A stretch of DNA of 9,480 nt from contig JAJBTD010000178.1 in assembly GCA_020861055.1 (NCBI GenBank), forward strand, positions 1 to 9,480, given 5' to 3'. The position numbers and the translations under genes are program-made. Of the stretch, positions 7,359 to 9,480 are shown in pieces; positions within the stretch are counted from its first letter, which is position 1, and each line of letters begins with the position of its first letter. This DNA is from Clostridiales bacterium (lineage in GTDB: Bacteria; Bacillota; Clostridia; Oscillospirales; Oscillospiraceae). Below the pieces are notes generated by a model that worked only from the letters and a program-made list of their open reading frames with translations, searched no databases and was not told the origin of the DNA.

Positions 7359-8228
7359 TTACAGCTGATCCACCGGGGTCTTGGTGCGGTCGGCGTTGTA
7401 GACATAGAAGCCCTTGCCGGTCTTGACGCCCAGCTGGCCGCCGCGGACCATCTTCCGCAGCAGCGGGCAGGCCCGGTACTTGCTGTCACCGGTCTCCTGA
7501 TACAGCACGTCCATAATGGCCAGGCAGATGTCCAGGCCCACATAGTCGCCCAGCTCCAGGGGGCCCATGGGGTGGTTGGCGCCCAGCTTCATGGCGGTGT
7601 CGATGCCCTCGATGTCGGACACACCCTCCATCTTGATGAAGGCGGCCGCGTTGATCACGGGGATGAGGATGCGGTTGACCACGAATCCGGCGGCCTCGTT
7701 GACCTGGACGGGGGTCTTGCCGATCTGCTCGGAGATGGCCTTGATGGTCTCCACCGTCTCAGGGGCGGTGTTGGCCCCGGCGATGACCTCGATGAGCTTC
7801 ATCCGGTCGGCGGGGTTGAAGAAGTGCATGCCGATGACGGGGTGGTTGATGCCCTTGCCGATCTCGGTGATGGACAGGGAGGAGGTGTTGGAGGCCAGGA
7901 TGCACTCCGGCTTGCAGATGGCGTCCAGCTCGGAGAAGGTGGTCTTCTTCACCTGCATATCCTCAAAGGCGGCCTCTACGATCAGATCGCAGTCCCCACA
8001 CAGATCCTCCTTCAGTCCCGGAGTGATGGCGGCCAGGATGGCGTCTACCTTCTCCTGAGTCAGCTTGCCCTTGGCCACCAGACGGGCGTAGCCCTTCTCG
8101 ATCTTGGCCTTGCCGCCCTCGGCCCACTCCTGCTTGATGTCGCACAGGGCGACCTGAATCCCACACTGGGCAAACGCCTTGGCAATGCCCTGGCCCATGG
8201 TGCCTGCACCGATAATGCCGACTTTCAT
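7359..8228 (-). CDS. hbd: 3-hydroxybutyryl-CoA dehydrogenase
   Basis: The 289-residue enzyme reduces acetoacetyl-CoA to 3-hydroxybutyryl-CoA, the step before Crt. The Rossmann nucleotide site is GIIGAGTMGQGIA (4-16). An acidic residue ends the second strand (D30 in CDIK), which favours NADH over NADPH. Catalytic and substrate positions include SNTSS (113-117), the catalytic histidine H135 in MHFFNPADRMKLIEVI, and N188 in GFVVNR. The C-terminal helical domain has NHPMGPLELGDYVGLD (218-233) and ends with TGKGFYVY. Length is near the family's 280-285. The ATG at 8228 has AGGAGG (8237-8242) 8 nt upstream and starts at the canonical MKVGIIGAG. The same frame stays open for 49 more codons, but that extension is a translation of the spacer and its repeat and is not protein-like. 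Confidence 0.96.
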   Translation of the reverse strand: MKVGIIGAGTMGQGIAKAFAQCGIQVALCDIKQEWAEGGKAKIEKGYARLVAKGKLTQEKVDAILAAITPGLKEDLCGDCDLIVEAAFEDMQVKKTTFSELDAICKPECILASNTSSLSITEIGKGINHPVIGMHFFNPADRMKLIEVIAGANTAPETVETIKAISEQIGKTPVQVNEAAGFVVNRILIPVINAAAFIKMEGVSDIEGIDTAMKLGANHPMGPLELGDYVGLDICLAIMDVLYQETGDSKYRACPLLRKMVRGGQLGVKTGKGFYVYNADRTKTPVDQL

Positions 8229-8301
8229 TGTAATGACCTCCTGTTTGATATGAGATGTGATTATTTTCGTTTGATGCTGTTCCCCCAGCTCTCTCTTCCT
8301 T

Positions 8302-8346
8302 GGCTCCCTCTTTGAGGGAGCTGTCGCCGCAAGGCGACTGAGGGAG
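8302..8346. repeat. Double-hairpin repeat element in the crt-hbd spacer
   Basis: The element reads CTCCCTC-TTT-GAGGGAG (8304-8320), then GTCGCC-GCAA-GGCGAC (8323-8338), then a third TGAGGGAG (8339-8346). The first stem extends to 9 bp with a G-U pair, and the second is a perfect 6-bp stem closed by a GNRA-type tetraloop. CTCCCTC can pair with either GAGGGAG copy, so two alternative folds exist. I recall very similar elements scattered between genes in Faecalibacterium-like and other Oscillospiraceae genomes. There is one copy in this window. No transposase or target duplication is visible. Confidence 0.75.
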
Positions 8347-8419
8347 AACGAAAGACGCTGGTTCCCGTCTGCCAACGGTTTCGCCGAAGTGTTTGCAGAT
8401 ATCTGTTGCCCTCGACCAC

Positions 8420-9205
<786 letters not shown>

Positions 9206-9247
9206 TTGGATTTCCTCCTCAGCGTTGTGGGAATACTGAAAGTGGAT

Positions 9248-9265
9248 TCGTTATTTTTTTAACGT
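9248..9265. promoter_or_regulatory. Candidate Rex-like operator C, just after the crt transcription start
   Basis: GTTA-TTTTTT-TAAC has exactly the half-site spacing of the clostridial Rex operator (TTGTTAA-N4-TTAACAA) and matches 10 of its 14 defined bases. It lies immediately downstream of the predicted start site, a typical repressor position. The T run makes chance similarity possible, so this is the weakest of the three sites. Confidence 0.4.
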
Positions 9266-9273
9266 GCGACTGT

Positions 9274-9302
9274 AGTATACTCGTTTTGTCTCCGGGACGC
9301 AA
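9274..9302 (-). promoter_or_regulatory. Sigma-A promoter of the crt-hbd-bcd-etfB-etfA operon
   Basis: The minus strand has TATACT (9274-9279) as -10 and TTGCGT (9297-9302) as -35, with a 17-nt spacer. Transcription would start near 9267, giving a leader of about 60 nt. The -10 is strong (5 of 6) and the -35 weaker (3 of 6). Rex-like palindromes lie on both sides. Confidence 0.72.
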
Positions 9303-9320
9303 GAGGAAAACGTGAATTCA

Positions 9321-9338
9321 TTGTTAAAAATTTGATAA
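9321..9338. promoter_or_regulatory. Candidate Rex-like operator B, upstream of the crt promoter
   Basis: TTGTTAA-AAAT-TTGATAA matches the clostridial Rex consensus TTGTTAA-N4-TTAACAA at 12 of 14 defined bases, with the left half perfect. It lies 18 bp upstream of the -35 box of the crt promoter. Its centre is 33 bp from that of operator A, about three helical turns. Confidence 0.55.
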
Positions 9339-9353
9339 ACTTTCCGCGGCGGT

Positions 9354-9371
9354 TTGTGGAATTTTTCACAA
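9354..9371. promoter_or_regulatory. Candidate Rex-like operator A, far upstream of crt
   Basis: TTGTGGA-ATTT-TTCACAA matches the general Gram-positive Rex consensus TTGTGAA-N4-TTCACAA at 13 of 14 defined bases. It lies about 50 bp upstream of the -35 box. It could serve the crt operon or a divergent gene beyond the window edge. It is the best match of the three palindromes. Confidence 0.62.
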
Positions 9372-9480
9372 TAGCCCGGACAAGAGCGACAGCCCCAGGG
9401 CAGAAACCCCTCATTCCTGCGACCGGCCGCCGGATTCCTTCGGATGTAAAAAATAAGGAACGTTCGTTTCCCCCTGAGTG

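Noticed and set aside
8229..8375. 49-codon N-terminal extension of Hbd
   Set aside because: It is a translation of the spacer and its repeat element; the ribosome site and MKVGIIGAG start support 8228.
9249..9264. CGTTA-T6-TAACG read as a terminator or attenuator in the crt leader
   Set aside because: The stem is only 5 bp and AT-rich, too weak for termination; an operator is the more plausible use.
9261..9480. Minus-strand frame open from the right edge down to a TAA near 9261
   Set aside because: It runs through the crt promoter and two operator-like palindromes and its translation resembles no protein I know; chance openness is the simpler reading.

Overview
The window looks like part of a chromosome from an anaerobic, GC-rich, butyrate-forming Clostridia member. 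An Oscillospiraceae relative of the Flavonifractor/Intestinimonas kind is my best guess. That guess rests on the gene content (crt-hbd-bcd-etfB-etfA), consensus AGGAGG ribosome sites and a short double-hairpin repeat that I recall from gut Oscillospiraceae. No marker gene settles the species.

Left part (1-2290, minus strand): the window opens inside the 5' end of a phosphofructokinase-like gene that carries an in-frame TAG. It lies 22 bp beyond the stop of a full-length polyphosphate kinase gene (ppk1). The 282 bp upstream of ppk1 hold no convincing gene. They contain the terminator of a tRNA-Arg(CCG) gene, which has its own strong promoter; I could not find a clear ppk1 promoter.

Middle (2646-4161): a promoter facing away from the tRNA promoter drives a plus-strand pair. 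The first gene encodes a DivIVA-domain coiled-coil protein and overlaps by 4 nt (GTGA) a gene for a lone fumarate/tartrate hydro-lyase beta subunit. A perfect 13-bp hairpin at 4101-4133 separates this pair from the convergent butyrate operon.

Right part (4162-9480, minus strand): crt, hbd, bcd, etfB and etfA, in transcription order, form the crotonyl-CoA to butyryl-CoA branch of butyrate synthesis. Hbd makes 3-hydroxybutyryl-CoA, Crt dehydrates it to crotonyl-CoA, and Bcd with EtfA/EtfB reduces that to butyryl-CoA, probably bifurcating electrons from NADH to ferredoxin. The thiolase gene (thl) is not in the window. The operon has a good sigma-A promoter at 9274-9302. Around it lie three imperfect 18-bp palindromes resembling operators of the NADH-sensing repressor Rex; this is the most interesting regulatory signal here. 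Two intergenic structures interrupt the operon: a dispersed-repeat-like double hairpin between crt and hbd, and a long bulged hairpin between hbd and bcd. The bcd, etfB and etfA genes are tightly packed.

I found no evidence for a wholly new system. The unusual points are the broken pfk start, the multi-site Rex-like operator region, the in-operon repeat and hairpin, and the divIVA/hydro-lyase beta pairing.
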